From Mercurialis annua (lineage: Eukaryota > Streptophyta > Magnoliopsida > Malpighiales > Euphorbiaceae), in assembly GCF_937616625.2 (NCBI RefSeq), contig NC_065571.1:57831651-57895650 (forward strand): DNA of 64,000 bases. The letters are read 5' to 3'. The notes below the pieces were generated by a model, which saw only the letters and a list, made by a program, of their open reading frames with translations, ran no database searches and had not been told where the DNA came from. Below, in pieces: positions 10,817-21,793 of the stretch. Each line of letters opens with the position of its first letter. Positions within the stretch are counted from its first letter, which is position 1. The translations under genes and the position numbers were made by a program.

Positions 10817-13336
10817 TGTCACGACCCAAATTGTTGAGCCGCAACCGGCGCTAGGGAACGGGAGTGGTAGCTCCGGAACCCGTAGCAAACCTTAAATCGC
10901 TAATAATTTTTTGCAAATAATATAAACAAATAAAATAAAACAACGGAAGCAAATACATATATATCTCATATAACAAAATATTTACATTAACTGTTTAAAC
11001 CTCGCGGGCTCTAGTTACCGTACCTCGTACGAACTAGCCTCGCGGTACTATATACATCAGTTAATGTCTCAAAACATCTGACCGGCATCTGGGGCTGTGG
11101 ATCATATATACAACACGTAGCCAATCAAAAGCATATTGAACAATGACAGTAGTTAATATATAATCAAAATGAACTGCTGTCTAGGCTACTATACTATCGA
11201 CAAAGGACCACTACTGCAGCATTCGCAGAAGTCAGACACTATACATACACGGTTGACTTCTGGACTTCAAAATTGGCCTCTAACTAGGCCCACAAACTAA
11301 GCACCTGGAAGACATCAAAGTTGAGGGGTCAGTATTTGGGAAAATACTGAGTGAGTCTGCAGTTTACTAAACGGTATTATTATAAAACGTAGCATCGCAT
11401 TTCAAAACAATATTAAAATATAAAAATACATATGAACAAGTACTCGATCCTTTCGAAACTAAAATCTTGAAACATAACTTAATTCACTATTATTCAAATC
11501 ATCCTGATTCCAATAGTCCGACCCGGGAGCGTTCACGTTCAACCACGTCAGTCATAACATATCTCTTAATCCCAAAGTGGTGGGTCCAACCCACTGGTAG
11601 GTCCAACCTACTAGATACGGGGCTCAGGTTACACTGTAATCGAGTTCACTCTCGTATCGCATCCATATCATGGCTTTCATAATCAAATGATGCATGCATC
11701 TCAAATCATATCTCATAGCCAGACACGCTAGACTGACTCAATTACTGGTGATCACATAGCCTATTGACACCTAATAGGTAGCTAGTTTCGTTGGATCGTA
11801 TACTAGGTTCTCGTACATAAAACTTAATCAAAACACGTAGCATATCAACAATTCATATATATATATATATAGTGCGATGCATATAAACAGTATATATATA
11901 TATAATATGATATCAAAATAATATTAATCGATAATACACGAAAGTAAAGTGCAACTCACAGTGACCGCTATCCAAGTAATGATGTGGTCTATGTAATGAT
12001 ATGCTCGCACTAGACCTCGTCTGGTGCCCTCACTGCTCGCTGACGCGTCTGACACATTAATAAGTCAAATACGCGTTTAGTACTTAAAAGTGAACCTTAT
12101 AAACTTAAAAACCTAAGTTATCATTCTTTTATTTTGTAAAACGATTCATATATCGTTAAGCGTTAATCAATATCTCATATACGTTTAATATCCTTCGGGG
12201 TATATTACTAATCGCTTATACTTTGATTAAAATGTTAATTTGAAACCTTATCCCACATCGTTAAATTTGTCGCTCGTTTCATATGTTTTCGGAGTTCCAA
12301 TAATGTTTCTGGGTCGAGCTAGGTCGTGTCGGACCTCGACACGACCAACGGGGGTCGGCGACGGCTAGGCACGTCGTGCCTAACTTCTCTCACGTCGTGA
12401 GAGAGGGTCTCACGACGTGAGAGCCAGTCTCGCGTCGCGAGACTTGGCCTCGCGTCGCGAGACAATATCTCACGACGTGAGGCACTCGTTTTCGACCTCC
12501 TCCGTCGATTTCTCACACTGAAATCCGTCCAACACAGTCCCGACATGCTTATATACATTTATACATCAAAACCCAATTCCAAAACGTTCAAAAACATCAA
12601 TTTTAACATGTTTTACGTGAATTCGATTCGAACCGAAACGGCACAACGTAAAACAGCCACCTATTATCCATTTTTCACCAAGAAAACGTCCACTTACTTT
12701 GTTTTAATGCTCGGGGAAGATGGAGGACTGAATTTCTAAGAGATTGCCGCGAGAATCACTCGAATCGGACGACGAACGGAGAAACGATGTGATGTCAAAG
12801 TTGATCGCCGATTGAAATAGCTTCTGGAGGTTTCTTCTATCTGATCCCTTCTCCTTTCAAATGAGGTTTAATTATATATATTATGGTAAAAGGTTCGGTT
12901 TGGTCCTCCTTTTCTTTCTTTATTACAAAATTTCTTTTAAACTTTTCTTTTGTTTGATTTAATCCATAACTAAATCAATTTATACTTTAATCATAACTTA
13001 TACATATTATTTATATCCTATAAATAATACGAAGCTCGATATTAATACTTTCAGGTCAAAACCTAAAATTTCCATTTTCGATACAAAGTGGCTAAATTAC
13101 CACTTTGGTCCCTATACTTTATTTTGGATTTTTCTTAACATTTTTCCTTTTAATTCCAATTCTAATTTTAGAATTGAAATATAACCTTAATTTCTCGTAT
13201 ATAATCTTTTCCAAAACCGACCTACTAAAACTTATTTATCTTAATTTTATCGGAAAACTTTCCGATATCGCCACTCTGGCGACTCGAAATTGGACACGTG
13301 GCCCAATTAAATAATTAAATATTTTGGGATATTACA
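10817..13336 (-). mobile_element. solo LTR, 2520 bp, target duplication TTACA
   Basis: Termini are TGTCACGACCC at 10817 and GATATTACA ending at 13336, flanked by TTACA at 10812-10816 and 13337-13341. No internal retrotransposon protein is present, so this is a solo LTR left by LTR-LTR recombination. Sense is inferred as the minus strand because a TATATATAAT box lies on that strand at 12871-12880, about 456 bp into the LTR, as in the related copies. The sense end matches a TGTAATA...GGGTCGTGACA family; its overall look suggests a Ty3-gypsy chromovirus of the Del/Tekay kind, but that lineage call is a guess. The interior holds TA microsatellites near 11855 and 11893 and a hairpin cluster. Confidence 0.9.
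12351..12485. repeat. hairpin cluster in the LTR leader (CACGWCGTG core)
   Basis: At least five adjacent perfect or near-perfect palindromes are seen: TAGGCACGTCGTGCCTA at 12366-12382, then CTCTCACGTCGTGAGAG, TCTCACGACGTGAGA, TCTCGCGTCGCGAGA and a second CTCACGACGTGAG. The DNA is sharply GC-richer than its surroundings. In sense orientation the cluster is about 395-530 nt downstream of the TATA box, hence within the transcribed leader if that box is used. Confidence 0.85.
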
Positions 13337-13617
13337 TTACACTTGTCATGTTTGATTCATTTTTATTAGACACGCGTTTTATTCATTCTCTTCACCATTT
13401 GTTTTTTGATTTCTTCATTAACTGCCATTGTTGAGCACATATTGCTTTTTTTTTCTTCCTTTGATTGTAATGCTTTTTTAGGTCTCTACAGATTATAAAA
13501 TAATAAAAAATATGATTTTTTTATTTCTTTTATAAATCCAAGATCTGTAATTGAGGCCATGAGTGATATGAATGGCAAGTTATAATTTGCACTTTCTCAA
13601 ATAAGAGTAACCAACTT
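13337..13617. other. AT-rich spacer between a solo LTR and a KAS I fragment
   Basis: No motif is recognised here. Sequence just before 13618 may be an eroded extension of the KAS I pseudogene, but I cannot align it by eye. Confidence 0.35.
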
Positions 13618-13805
13618 CTTCTTATTGATAAATTTGATGTGTCCAAGTTTTCAACGAGATTCGGCGATCAAATAAAAGAGTTTGGTGATGAAGGTTATAT
13701 TGATGAAAAAAATGACATGAGAGTTGATAATATTTAAGGTATTGCATTGTTGTTAAAAAAACTCTTGAAGCTGTTGATTTTGGTGGTGATAAGTTATCTA
13801 AAATT
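13618..13805 (+). pseudogene. 3-oxoacyl-ACP synthase I (KAS I) gene fragment
   Basis: The plus-strand frame from 13618 reads LLIDKFDVSKFSTRFGDQI, then a GYIDEKND block, then a stop. After a one-step frame change near 13735 it continues YCIVVKKTLEAVDFGGDKL to about 13805. This order matches the N-terminal part of plastid beta-ketoacyl-ACP synthase I, the condensing enzyme of fatty-acid elongation. The catalytic Cys-His-His region is absent. The fragment is short, frameshifted and lies between two solo LTRs next to another gene fragment, so it is a pseudogene or captured piece rather than a working gene. Family recognition is from memory of conserved blocks. Confidence 0.7.
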
Positions 13806-14104
13806 TGTTTCTTTAAAGATCTGAGCTTTTTTGGTGTTTATTGTATTTTAAGTTCATTTGCTTTTGGATTTTAGATTTCAATTTTATTTTAAGAAGTTAT
13901 TTTGATTGATAAACTCATTCATACTTCAAAATTTGGCAAACATTCAAAGTTAGAATTTGTACAAAATTCTATTCTTGGAAAATTCTGATACAAACATTCA
14001 AAGCTAGAATTTGGGCAAAATTCTAAACACCATGAGCAGGCTAAAAAGTTCAATCATTCATACTTCAAAATTGTCCGTATATGTTGTTTTTGATTTATAA
14101 AGCT
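13806..14104. repeat. AT-rich spacer with a short direct repeat
   Basis: A block of about 35 bp containing CAAACATTCAAAG-TAGAATTTG and AAAATTCTA occurs twice (near 13938 and 13993), and TTCATACTTCAAAATT occurs near 13918 and 14057. No coding potential is seen. The spacer separates the KAS I and lesion-inducer fragments. Confidence 0.5.
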
Positions 14105-14545
14105 TTTCCTTGAGTTATCTCCTTCAAATTGAGTTCTTCATGCTTGTAAAGAAAATCAATGCTCCAAACAGTGCCAAATTCTTGATGAACTCAATGAAAA
14201 GCCGATTAAAATCCTTCTTGCCAGCTTTATAGTTGTAGAAATTGTACAATAACGGAGTAACAATAGCCTAGTAAAGAAGCAGAAAATAAGCACAAAGGAG
14301 CTACTGAAGATGAAAAGAACGCCTCCAAGACCCTTCACCACAATAACAGCAGTCACTAAATTCTTGATTTCAACTGGAGGTACTTGAAACCCGGTTTGAG
14401 ATGAAAAATGTCTTGATAACAAATTGAATTTTAGTGCAAGATGTTTGCTGCATAGCCACCATCAACGCCGTATTCATTGAACTCTTGAAAAAACAGAAAG
14501 GATGAACACAATTGCGAAGAGAAAATGAGGTAGTATTATTTATGT
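14105..14545 (-). pseudogene. HR-like lesion-inducing protein (DoxX-like family) pseudogene
   Basis: On the minus strand from about 14500 one reads a FNEYGVDGGYAA-like block in two frames, then from 14422 a continuous stretch with SSQTGFQVPPVEIKNLV, VVKGLGGVLFIFSSSF and, near the end, ALIFFTSMKNSI (about 14150-14110). These blocks, in this order, match the small multi-membrane HR-like lesion-inducer proteins of plants, which are about 140-150 residues. A frameshift lies around 14440 and another near 14160. The N-terminal coding part stops near the solo LTR that begins at 14561. No intron is visible, suggesting a retrocopy, although a captured fragment is also possible. Confidence 0.75.
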
Positions 14546-14560
14546 ATTTGAGATGTATCA

Positions 14561-16889
14561 TGTCACGACCCAAAATATTGAGCCGCAACCGGCGCTAGGG
14601 AACGAGAGTGGTAGCTCCGGAACTCGTAGCAAGCCTTAAATCACTATTAATTTTTCGCAAATAATAAACAAATAACATAAAGCAACAGAAGCAAGTATAC
14701 ATAACATGTATACACTAACTGTTCAAAAACCTCGCGGGCTTTAGTTACCGTACCCTGTACGAACTGGCCTCGCGGTACTATATCCATCAGTTAGTGTATC
14801 CAACATATCACCGGCATCTGGTGCCGTGCACAACATATAAAACACGTAGCCTACAAAAACATATAAACAGGACAACAAGTAATATGTACAATCAAAATGT
14901 ACTGCTGCCTAGGCTACGACTCTGTCACACGGGACCACTACTGCAGCATTCACAAAAGTCAGATACTACACATACACAGCTGACTTCTGGACTTCAAAAT
15001 TGGCCTCTAGCTAGGTCCACATACTAAGTACCTGAAAACATCAAAGGTGAGGGGTCAGTATTTTGGGAAAATACTGAGTGAGTTGACATTTACTAACGGT
15101 ATTAATATAAAAACATAGCATCTCATTTCAAAAAAACAATAATATAAAACATATAAACATGTATTCGATCCATACGAAACTAATATCCTAGCATGCGACA
15201 CATTTCTCGAATAATCATTATCATTCAACCCAATCGTAAATATCAATTGCGAGTCCAACTCGCTGGTGGCCCAGCCACTAGATACGGGGACTCCGGACTA
15301 CACCGTAGCCGAGTACTCACTCGTATCAAATCATATACCCAATAGTAAATATCAATTGCGAGTCCAACTCGCTGGTGGCCTAGCCACGTAAAATTTCATA
15401 ATCATCATCAGCTCCCAGCTGTGTCAAGTCATTTCTCAAATGCAAATATACTAGACTGACTCGATACTGGTGATCACACAGCCTATTGACACCCAATAGG
15501 TAGCTAGTTTCTTTGGATCGCATACTAGTTCTCGTATATAGAAATTAAATAAACATATAACATTTCAATCAATTGTATATATTGCGATGCGTGTAAACAG
15601 TATATATATATATATATATATATAATAACATTAATTATAATACACGAAAGTAAAGTGCAACTCACAGTGACCGCAAACCAATCAATAACCAGATCGACGT
15701 GGTAATATGCCCGTACTAGTACACCTCAAGTGCCTTCACTGCTCGGTCGTTTGTCTGATACATATTAATTAACGTTTAATAGTCAGACGTAAATCATGTG
15801 TTTATACGTATATTACTTTCATAATTTAAGTATTGGGTTCATTCTTGGTATTATTCTCGTATTCAGAAATTCTTAGTCGTATCCACGACTTACCAAATAC
15901 TACTCCTTGTATTCGAGAGTTATATAATTCCCTTAATATTTTACATTATCGTTACTCGCGTAAAACGTCGAGCTAAGTCTATTTTAGTCCCTCATGGAAT
16001 GCGCGTCTGCACAAGGTGGTGTGCGTTCGCACACCATCACAGGTGTGCGTTCGCACACCACGTGCGATCCGCACGCAGCCCCCGGAAACGTCGTTTCCGG
16101 GCTTCCCGTCGTGCTATCACTCGCCCTACCCGTATAAAACCTTATTTCCTTCAAAACCCGTAACTTCGTTTTTCCAAAAACGTTAAAAACGATCCAAAAT
16201 CATTAAATTCTTAATTATAACTAAAACGGCTATATATATTCGAATTTTCCACCAAATACCGAGATATTTACCTTGAAACGAGGATCGATAGAGGATTCGA
16301 TTCTGAAGTAATCGACGCGAAAATCACTCGAATCGGACGTCGAACGAGGAAACGGCGGCGAAACGACGATATCGATCGGTAATCTCTCAATCTCTCTGGA
16401 CGCTTCCTTCCCTTCTCCTAATTCATATTTCTCTTTATATATAATTTGGCAAATATACCACTTTGGTCCTTGTTCTTTTTGTTTCTTATCATTTATCCTT
16501 TAAACTTTTCTTTTATACGATTTAGTCCATAACTAAATCGTTAAACTCTTTTATTATCACTTATACGTATTATTTATCCCCGATAAATAATACGGAACTC
16601 AATATTAACACTTTCCCGTCAAAATCCAATATTTTTATTTTCGACACAAAGTGGCTAAATTACCACTTTAATCCCTATACCTTATTTTAGATTTTTCTCG
16701 TCATTTTTCCATTTAATTCCAATTCTAACTTTAGAATTGAAATATAATATAAATTTTCTCCGTAATAATCTTTTCTAAAACCGTCCTGCTAAAACTTATT
16801 TATCGGAAAACTTTCCGATATCGTCACTTCTGCGGCTCAAAACTGGACACGTGGTCCAATTAGCTAATTAAATATTTTGGGGTATTACA
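14561..16889 (-). mobile_element. solo LTR, 2329 bp, target duplication TATCA
   Basis: The LTR runs from TGTCACGACCC to GGGTATTACA with TATCA at 14556-14560 and 16890-16894. It is clearly homologous to the solo LTR at 10817-13336 along most of its length. Minus-strand sense is supported by a TATATATAAAGAG box at 16431-16443, about 446 bp into the LTR. Internal features are a tandem duplication of about 40 bp (15240-15280 and 15350-15390), a TA microsatellite near 15600 and a hairpin pair at 16017-16059. No coding region. Confidence 0.92.
16017..16059. repeat. hairpin pair in the LTR leader
   Basis: Two adjacent copies of TGGTGTGCG-TT-CGCACACCA (arms 9 and 8 bp, the second slightly trimmed) lie 368-430 nt downstream of the inferred TATA box. 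This is the same place as the CACGWCGTG cluster in the sister LTR, but with different arms. Further GTGCG/CGCAC motifs continue to about 16076. Confidence 0.8.
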
Positions 16890-16894
16890 TATCA

Positions 16895-17867
16895 TCTGTT
16901 TATTTTATTTAAGAGATGTATTTTTTTTATTATGCACTATGTGATATGAAAATTATATTTAAAGATTTTATTATACATTAAGTACTGATATGTGATATGG
17001 ATTATTAAAATTATATTTAATAACGTATAAATTTAACATGAAAATGTATCCGAGTTGTCTCTAAGATGTATACAAAATGTATCCAAGTTGTTTTTAAAAT
17101 TTAATTTTTATATGTTTGTAAATTATAAATATTTCTATTATATATATAAAATTTATTATCTAAGAATTTATTACCTTTTGCACGCTAATTTTATACATTT
17201 TGATTAATGATATGTCATATGTACCCATCTAATAAAGGAGGTTGGCAATATAATGTTTTCGATACCAAATCAACTTCATCTTTAGCCCTTAATTTAATAG
17301 CATTAGAGGCTAATTGAGAATTATAAGAGTTGTTGCCAAATAAAAGAGAGATAATTTTGGAAATTTCCGGTCTGAATTGGCCAATAATAAATGTATTATT
17401 AAAATTATATTTGATATGTATTATTTATAATTGTTTATATATTTTTATGTGAATATATCGTTTTTTATATTGTTACTTTAAATAATTATAAGATTATAAG
17501 ATTATATTTCAAATGTGTTTTATAGATGTATCTGACAAATATTTTTTCAAGAAGTTTCATTAATAATATGTGACTGTCTTCGAGATACATCTTTGATACA
17601 TATCAGATATTATACTATACATCTCAGATACATGTCGTAAACAGTTCAAATACATTTATTTTTAAGTATATATTAATTCATTAAACGTGTTTGACATGTT
17701 TCTAAGTAAAGCATCCCCTCTTATGATACATTGCAGACTGAATTTTTATAAAATTATAATTTTTTTTATAAAATAAGTGTTACGTTATAATACATTATAG
17801 ATCCATCTTTGATATATAATTTATACACTATAATTTTTATAATAAAATAGATGAATTATTAAAATTA
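16895..17867. other. AT-rich spacer with one coding-like scrap
   Basis: Mostly A/T with repeated GATGTATC/ACATATC-like words and no gene structure. The exception is a minus-strand open stretch at about 17224-17390, listed separately. Confidence 0.45.
17221..17386 (-). pseudogene. unidentified coding-like fragment, about 55 codons
   Basis: The minus-strand frame entering near 17385 reads GQFRPEISKIISLLFGNN, then NSQLASNAIKLRAKDEVDL, then VSKTLYCQPPLLDGYI before a TGA. It has a balanced amino-acid composition and no stop for 55 codons in an otherwise A/T-biased stretch, which looks like a gene remnant. There is no start codon and I do not recognise the family. It could equally be a scrap of a transposon protein. 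Confidence 0.3.
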
Positions 17868-18541
17868 GGCTTATTCACCAAAAAATGCCAAACCTTTGCG
17901 GCTTGTAGCCAAACCTTTAAAAACCACCATATTTAGCCAAATCTTATATGTTGTGTTTCTTTTTCAGCCATTTTTTAAAAAAATTCGGTGAAGAAGACCG
18001 TCGGAAAAAATTTCGTTGGTCGCTTTGAGTTGGCGGGGAACTTTCGTGTTTTGGAGTAGATTCGGTGAAAAATTAGTGAGAAAAATATTAGGAAAAAAAT
18101 TCGTTCTGTTCATCTTAGCGAGAAAAATATTTGTGATTTTTTGAATATTTTAATTTTACAATTTTATCTATTTAATAAAAAATTAAATTAATTACATACA
18201 TATCATTTTATTAAATAAAATAAATTAATATTAATTTTTTAAAATATTTATGAGTTTTAAAAAATAAATTTTGAATTGATTTGATTTGTTAGATTTGGTT
18301 TTATTTGATTTACTTTTTGGTTTGCTTAGATTTGGATTAGTGATTTGAAATTTGCCATGTCAGCAAATTTTGATGAGTTGGAAGTGACATGGCTGACATA
18401 TAAGCAATAAATCTGGTTCGATTCAAAAATGGCTGAAAAAGAAACACAACATATAAGATTTGGCTAAATATGGTGGTTTTTAAAGATTTGGCTAAAATTG
18501 ACGCAAACCGCAAAGGTTTGGCATTTTTTGGTGAATAAGCC
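17868..18541. mobile_element. non-autonomous MULE-like foldback element, 9-bp target duplication
   Basis: The ends are inverted copies: GGCTTATTCACCAAAAAATG on the left and its complement at the right end, continuing as an inverted repeat for about 110 bp (through a GAAACACAACATATAAGATT-like block). TTAAAATTA flanks it at 17859-17867 and 18542-18550. A 9-bp duplication with long inverted repeats fits the Mutator superfamily. The 450-bp interior is AT-rich with one GC-richer patch near 18000-18050 and encodes nothing recognisable. Confidence 0.85.
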
Positions 18542-18884
18542 TTAAAATTATATTTAATATATATTATTTATGTATCGTAGATGTATTATTAAAATTATAT
18601 TTAATATATATTATTTGTATATTTTGATATGTATTATGTATAAATAGTGTATCAAAAATGTATCATTTGTATATTTTGTACGTATTACATGATATCTATT
18701 GACATGTTATTATTTGCTGATTCTCTCTCTATGTTTTTATATAATTGATGGCTCGTGGGCTGAACTTCAATTTGCTGATAAATTATCGATAGATCTCTAA
18801 TACATCGTGGATAGTAGTGATTGTAATTTATTAGAGCTAGCAAATGAGAAGAGTCGTGAAGTAAATTGTGTCCGTTTGAATAGT

Positions 18885-18965
18885 TTTTGAGACACATAAA
18901 TAATACATATTAATAATATAGTTTTGAGACCATAAATAATATATATTGATAATATATATTATTTT
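18885..18965. repeat. tandem AT-rich repeat, unit about 38 bp, shared with 38925-39000
   Basis: Two imperfect units of a TTTTGAGACACATAAATAATACATAT-like motif (spelled here only as TTTTGAGACACATAAATAAT). The same motif appears as two to three units at 38925-39000, right at the 5' end of another LINE. Non-coding. Confidence 0.55.
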
Positions 18966-21330
18966 TTTAATGGCGATAAATTTGATGAAGGAGATAAATA
19001 TTGTTATTAGTTTTTTTTGTATATCACATGTATATAAAGATGTTTATATGGATAAAAGTTGAGTTAAAAAAATCATAATTTATTATTTTTATACTTCAAT
19101 TTATAGTGAATAGTAACATATCAAAATGTTATTGATATTATTTGATGTGTGAATTTTAGTTAAAGCACGGATACATATATATTTTAATTTAAAATATATT
19201 ATACATACACCTTAGAGACATATAAATAATACATAATAATATATTTATTTATTTTTATTTTAAAAATATGAGAAAATAATAATCAAATATGTTCTTGATA
19301 TATATCTGATACATAACAGATACATAAATTATACATATTTGAATAGTTCTGATAAACTGACGCGTGGCTGACGCACAGTTCTGACACGTATGTCAGACGC
19401 ATGTCAGGCGCGTTTTTAACCTATTCTGACGCTTTTTTGATTTTTTTTATTTGTTTTGTGTGTGCCATGTGTTGCATTCTCATTGAAAAGGTATTAAATA
19501 TAAAATTTCAACTTTTTGTAGCGCTTATATAATACTTCAGCAAATTTAACATTTTCGCTATTCTTTTTCACTTTTTGAATACTTTTGCATTTTCTCTTTA
19601 ATTTTATAGACTTGCATAAGGCTGAACCTTATTTCCTTGTTTCCTTTTTAGAAAAAAGTCATTTCCAGTGAAGAAAAAAACAAATTGGAAAGCAAGAGCA
19701 AATTATTTCAGTCCTCAAAGTTTGTATCCCATCATAATATTAATAATAATCACAATTAATCAGAACAAACAAACAGAACTTTCTATTTCTACTTCTACAG
19801 TGACATTATTTTAGACCCTTGCCACTTGGCAGTAGGTCACTGGAGGCACGTGCCACTGGTTTCACGAGAAAGTGGGCACGAGAGTGAGGGAGACGCGCGT
19901 GGGCTTGCGGTTTGAAGTAGAGTCTCAACCTCATATGGAATCGAACATTGAGCTGAAAGTCTTCTAAAACGAATATGCTACTCGCTATTCGCGCTTCTGT
20001 GCAATAAACGACTGTCACACACCGTCCTTAATTGATGTAATTAATTAAAATTGAAGTTAATTAAATTTATCAGTTCAATAGTATTTATGTTTGTATAATA
20101 CAAAGTTTTAAGTTAAATATACAAATATTTGTTAGAAGTAAATTTTAAATATATTTAGGGCGTTTTAAATTATTTTATATACATGATTGGTTAACAATTA
20201 ATTTATATAATCAAGAGTAAAAATTAAATTTAAGTTCAACAATTGGTAATTTATAGATTAAATTTTGGACCAATTTTTATAATAATTTTTTAATAAACTA
20301 ATTAAACAAATAGTTAACTTTCGACTCTTGTATTAAAAAAATCATTTTAGCAATACCAAAAGTTATTAAAGTATCATTTAGAACTAAGTTTGTTTTGAGG
20401 TAATAAAAGAATTGAAAAAAATAATTTATTTGTTTGACATACACATAAATAAGCTGTATACATCTGTAATAAAAATATACTACATGGTAACAATTATAAG
20501 TGAAACAATTTTTTGAATATTTTTTATAGTAACAATATATATTTAAACTAGTAGCAATTAGATTACAGTTAGTACAAATTGTATTTTAACTTCTTCATCA
20601 ACCTGATTTTCATATACCACTATTAACAAACTCAATCAAACTGTTATACTAGCATTTAACAACTTTTGGTTGTTTGGTGGTTAATTAGAAAGAGCAATTG
20701 TTTTTATGTGCGACAACTTTTATTAGTACTGTTCTTTAAAAAATAATAATTTTTATAATAATATAAATCAAAAATTTTATTTATATTTTAGAACAACTAA
20801 AATTAAAAAAAAATTATAAATTCAAAAGAGACAAGAAATATTTAATTTTTTACATGATAAACAAAACCTATAGTTTTTACTCATTTCTCATTGGTAGAAG
20901 ATTCCCATATTAATATTTTAATATATAAATAGTCGGCACTGTGATAATTAATACTCGATAATTAATAATTCTAATGATTAATCAAATTTTAAGAAACCAA
21001 TTTTAATATTACGTCTTATAAAATATTTAATAAATTAATAATTTTAATAATTAATAAATTTTTAATTCATCATGTATATTAATTATTAGATGATCGACTA
21101 TAAATAATTTTAATATTAAATATTTGTAATTTCTTCACTCAAGGATTGAGGTGGAAACAAAATTTCCACAAAAAGAAAAACAAAACAGTAACTCTTAAAT
21201 GGGAATATTACACTTAGCAAAAACAATATTCCCAGCCTAAAAAACAGAAACCACGCGCCAAAAAGAAGAGCGTGATAACACCTTCAACTTAAACAAATAG
21301 AAGAAGATACCGAATGAAAAAATTTCAGAA
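18966..21330. other. intergenic DNA upstream of the Raf-like kinase gene
   Basis: AT-rich with long A/T runs. A GC-richer block at about 19800-20020 contains an open minus-strand frame, but its composition is Arg/Ala/Leu-rich and matches no family I know. A TGACGCG/CTGACGC-rich patch lies near 19360-19410. No gene or RNA is supported. Confidence 0.4.
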
Positions 21331-21331
21331 A

Positions 21332-21359
21332 GCAGGTAGTGCCACGTGTGACACTACCT
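21332..21359. promoter_or_regulatory. G-box/ABRE inside a perfect inverted repeat, upstream of the Raf-like gene
   Basis: CAGGTAGTG at 21332-21340 is followed by CCACGTGTGA and then CACTACCTG at 21351-21359. A 9-bp perfect inverted repeat thus encloses a CACGTG G-box, whose CACGTGT form is an ABA-response-element core bound by bZIP factors. It lies about 90 bp upstream of a TATA-like TATTTATATTTT near 21432. Position and sequence suggest a real promoter element; ABA or stress control of this gene is inference. Confidence 0.6.
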
Positions 21360-21427
21360 GGCAATCGCATCTTCCATTTCCCTCACCCTTTTTTCTGCCC
21401 ATGGCGGTCAGCTCCCCATTCCAAAAA

Positions 21428-21445
21428 AATTCTATTTATATTTTT
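21428..21445 (+). promoter_or_regulatory. candidate TATA box of the Raf-like kinase gene
   Basis: TATTTATATTTT lies about 330 bp before the first coding ATG. It is followed by a short leader and a donor-like site at 21490. In such AT-rich DNA TATA-like strings are common, so this rests on position relative to the G-box and the leader intron. Confidence 0.4.
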
Positions 21446-21489
21446 TATTTAAATAGCTCTTATTTTCTTTGAGGTTTATTCATAATCAG

Positions 21490-21732
21490 GTAATTTTGTT
21501 CATGTGTTTGTGTTAATTTTCCAATATTTATGATTCTTTGTCGGGATGAGAGTGATTAGAGATTGAATCTAACCTTCAGTTAGGGTTTTAATTATTGATT
21601 TTTGGAGTTTTTTTTATGCCAAAAATGGAGAATGATGATGAATTCATTAGGTTTTGCTTAATTACATTAGAAAAAAGTAAACTTCTTGGTGGTTATGAAT
21701 TTGGGTTTAGCTTAAATTTGATAAATTTTCAG
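21490..21732 (+). other. probable 5'-UTR intron of the Raf-like kinase gene
   Basis: A donor (CAG followed by GTAATTTTG) at 21490 and an acceptor (AAATTTTCAG) ending at 21732 would remove 243 bp of T-rich sequence directly before the coding exon. Leader introns are common in this kinase group. Supported by splice-site shape and T-richness only. Confidence 0.5.
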
Positions 21733-21754
21733 TTGCTGTGATATTATTGTTTTT

Positions 21755-21793
21755 ATGTATGACCCATGTGTAACAAAAACATTGAATGTTTGA
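21755..21793 (+). other. short upstream ORF overlapping the kinase start
   Basis: An ATG at 21755 opens a 12-codon frame ending in TGA at 21793, out of frame with the kinase ATG at 21766 and overlapping it. If the leader starts upstream, ribosomes meet this ATG first. That would reduce initiation at 21766 and could favour the in-frame ATG at 21871 (codon 36), which has G at -3 and +4. No evidence of translation is available here. Confidence 0.4.

Noticed and set aside
19806..20018. 70-codon minus-strand frame in a GC-richer patch upstream of the Raf-like gene
   Set aside because: Arg/Ala/His-rich composition with no family resemblance and no splice or promoter context; possibly an old TE scrap, but not supportable as a gene.
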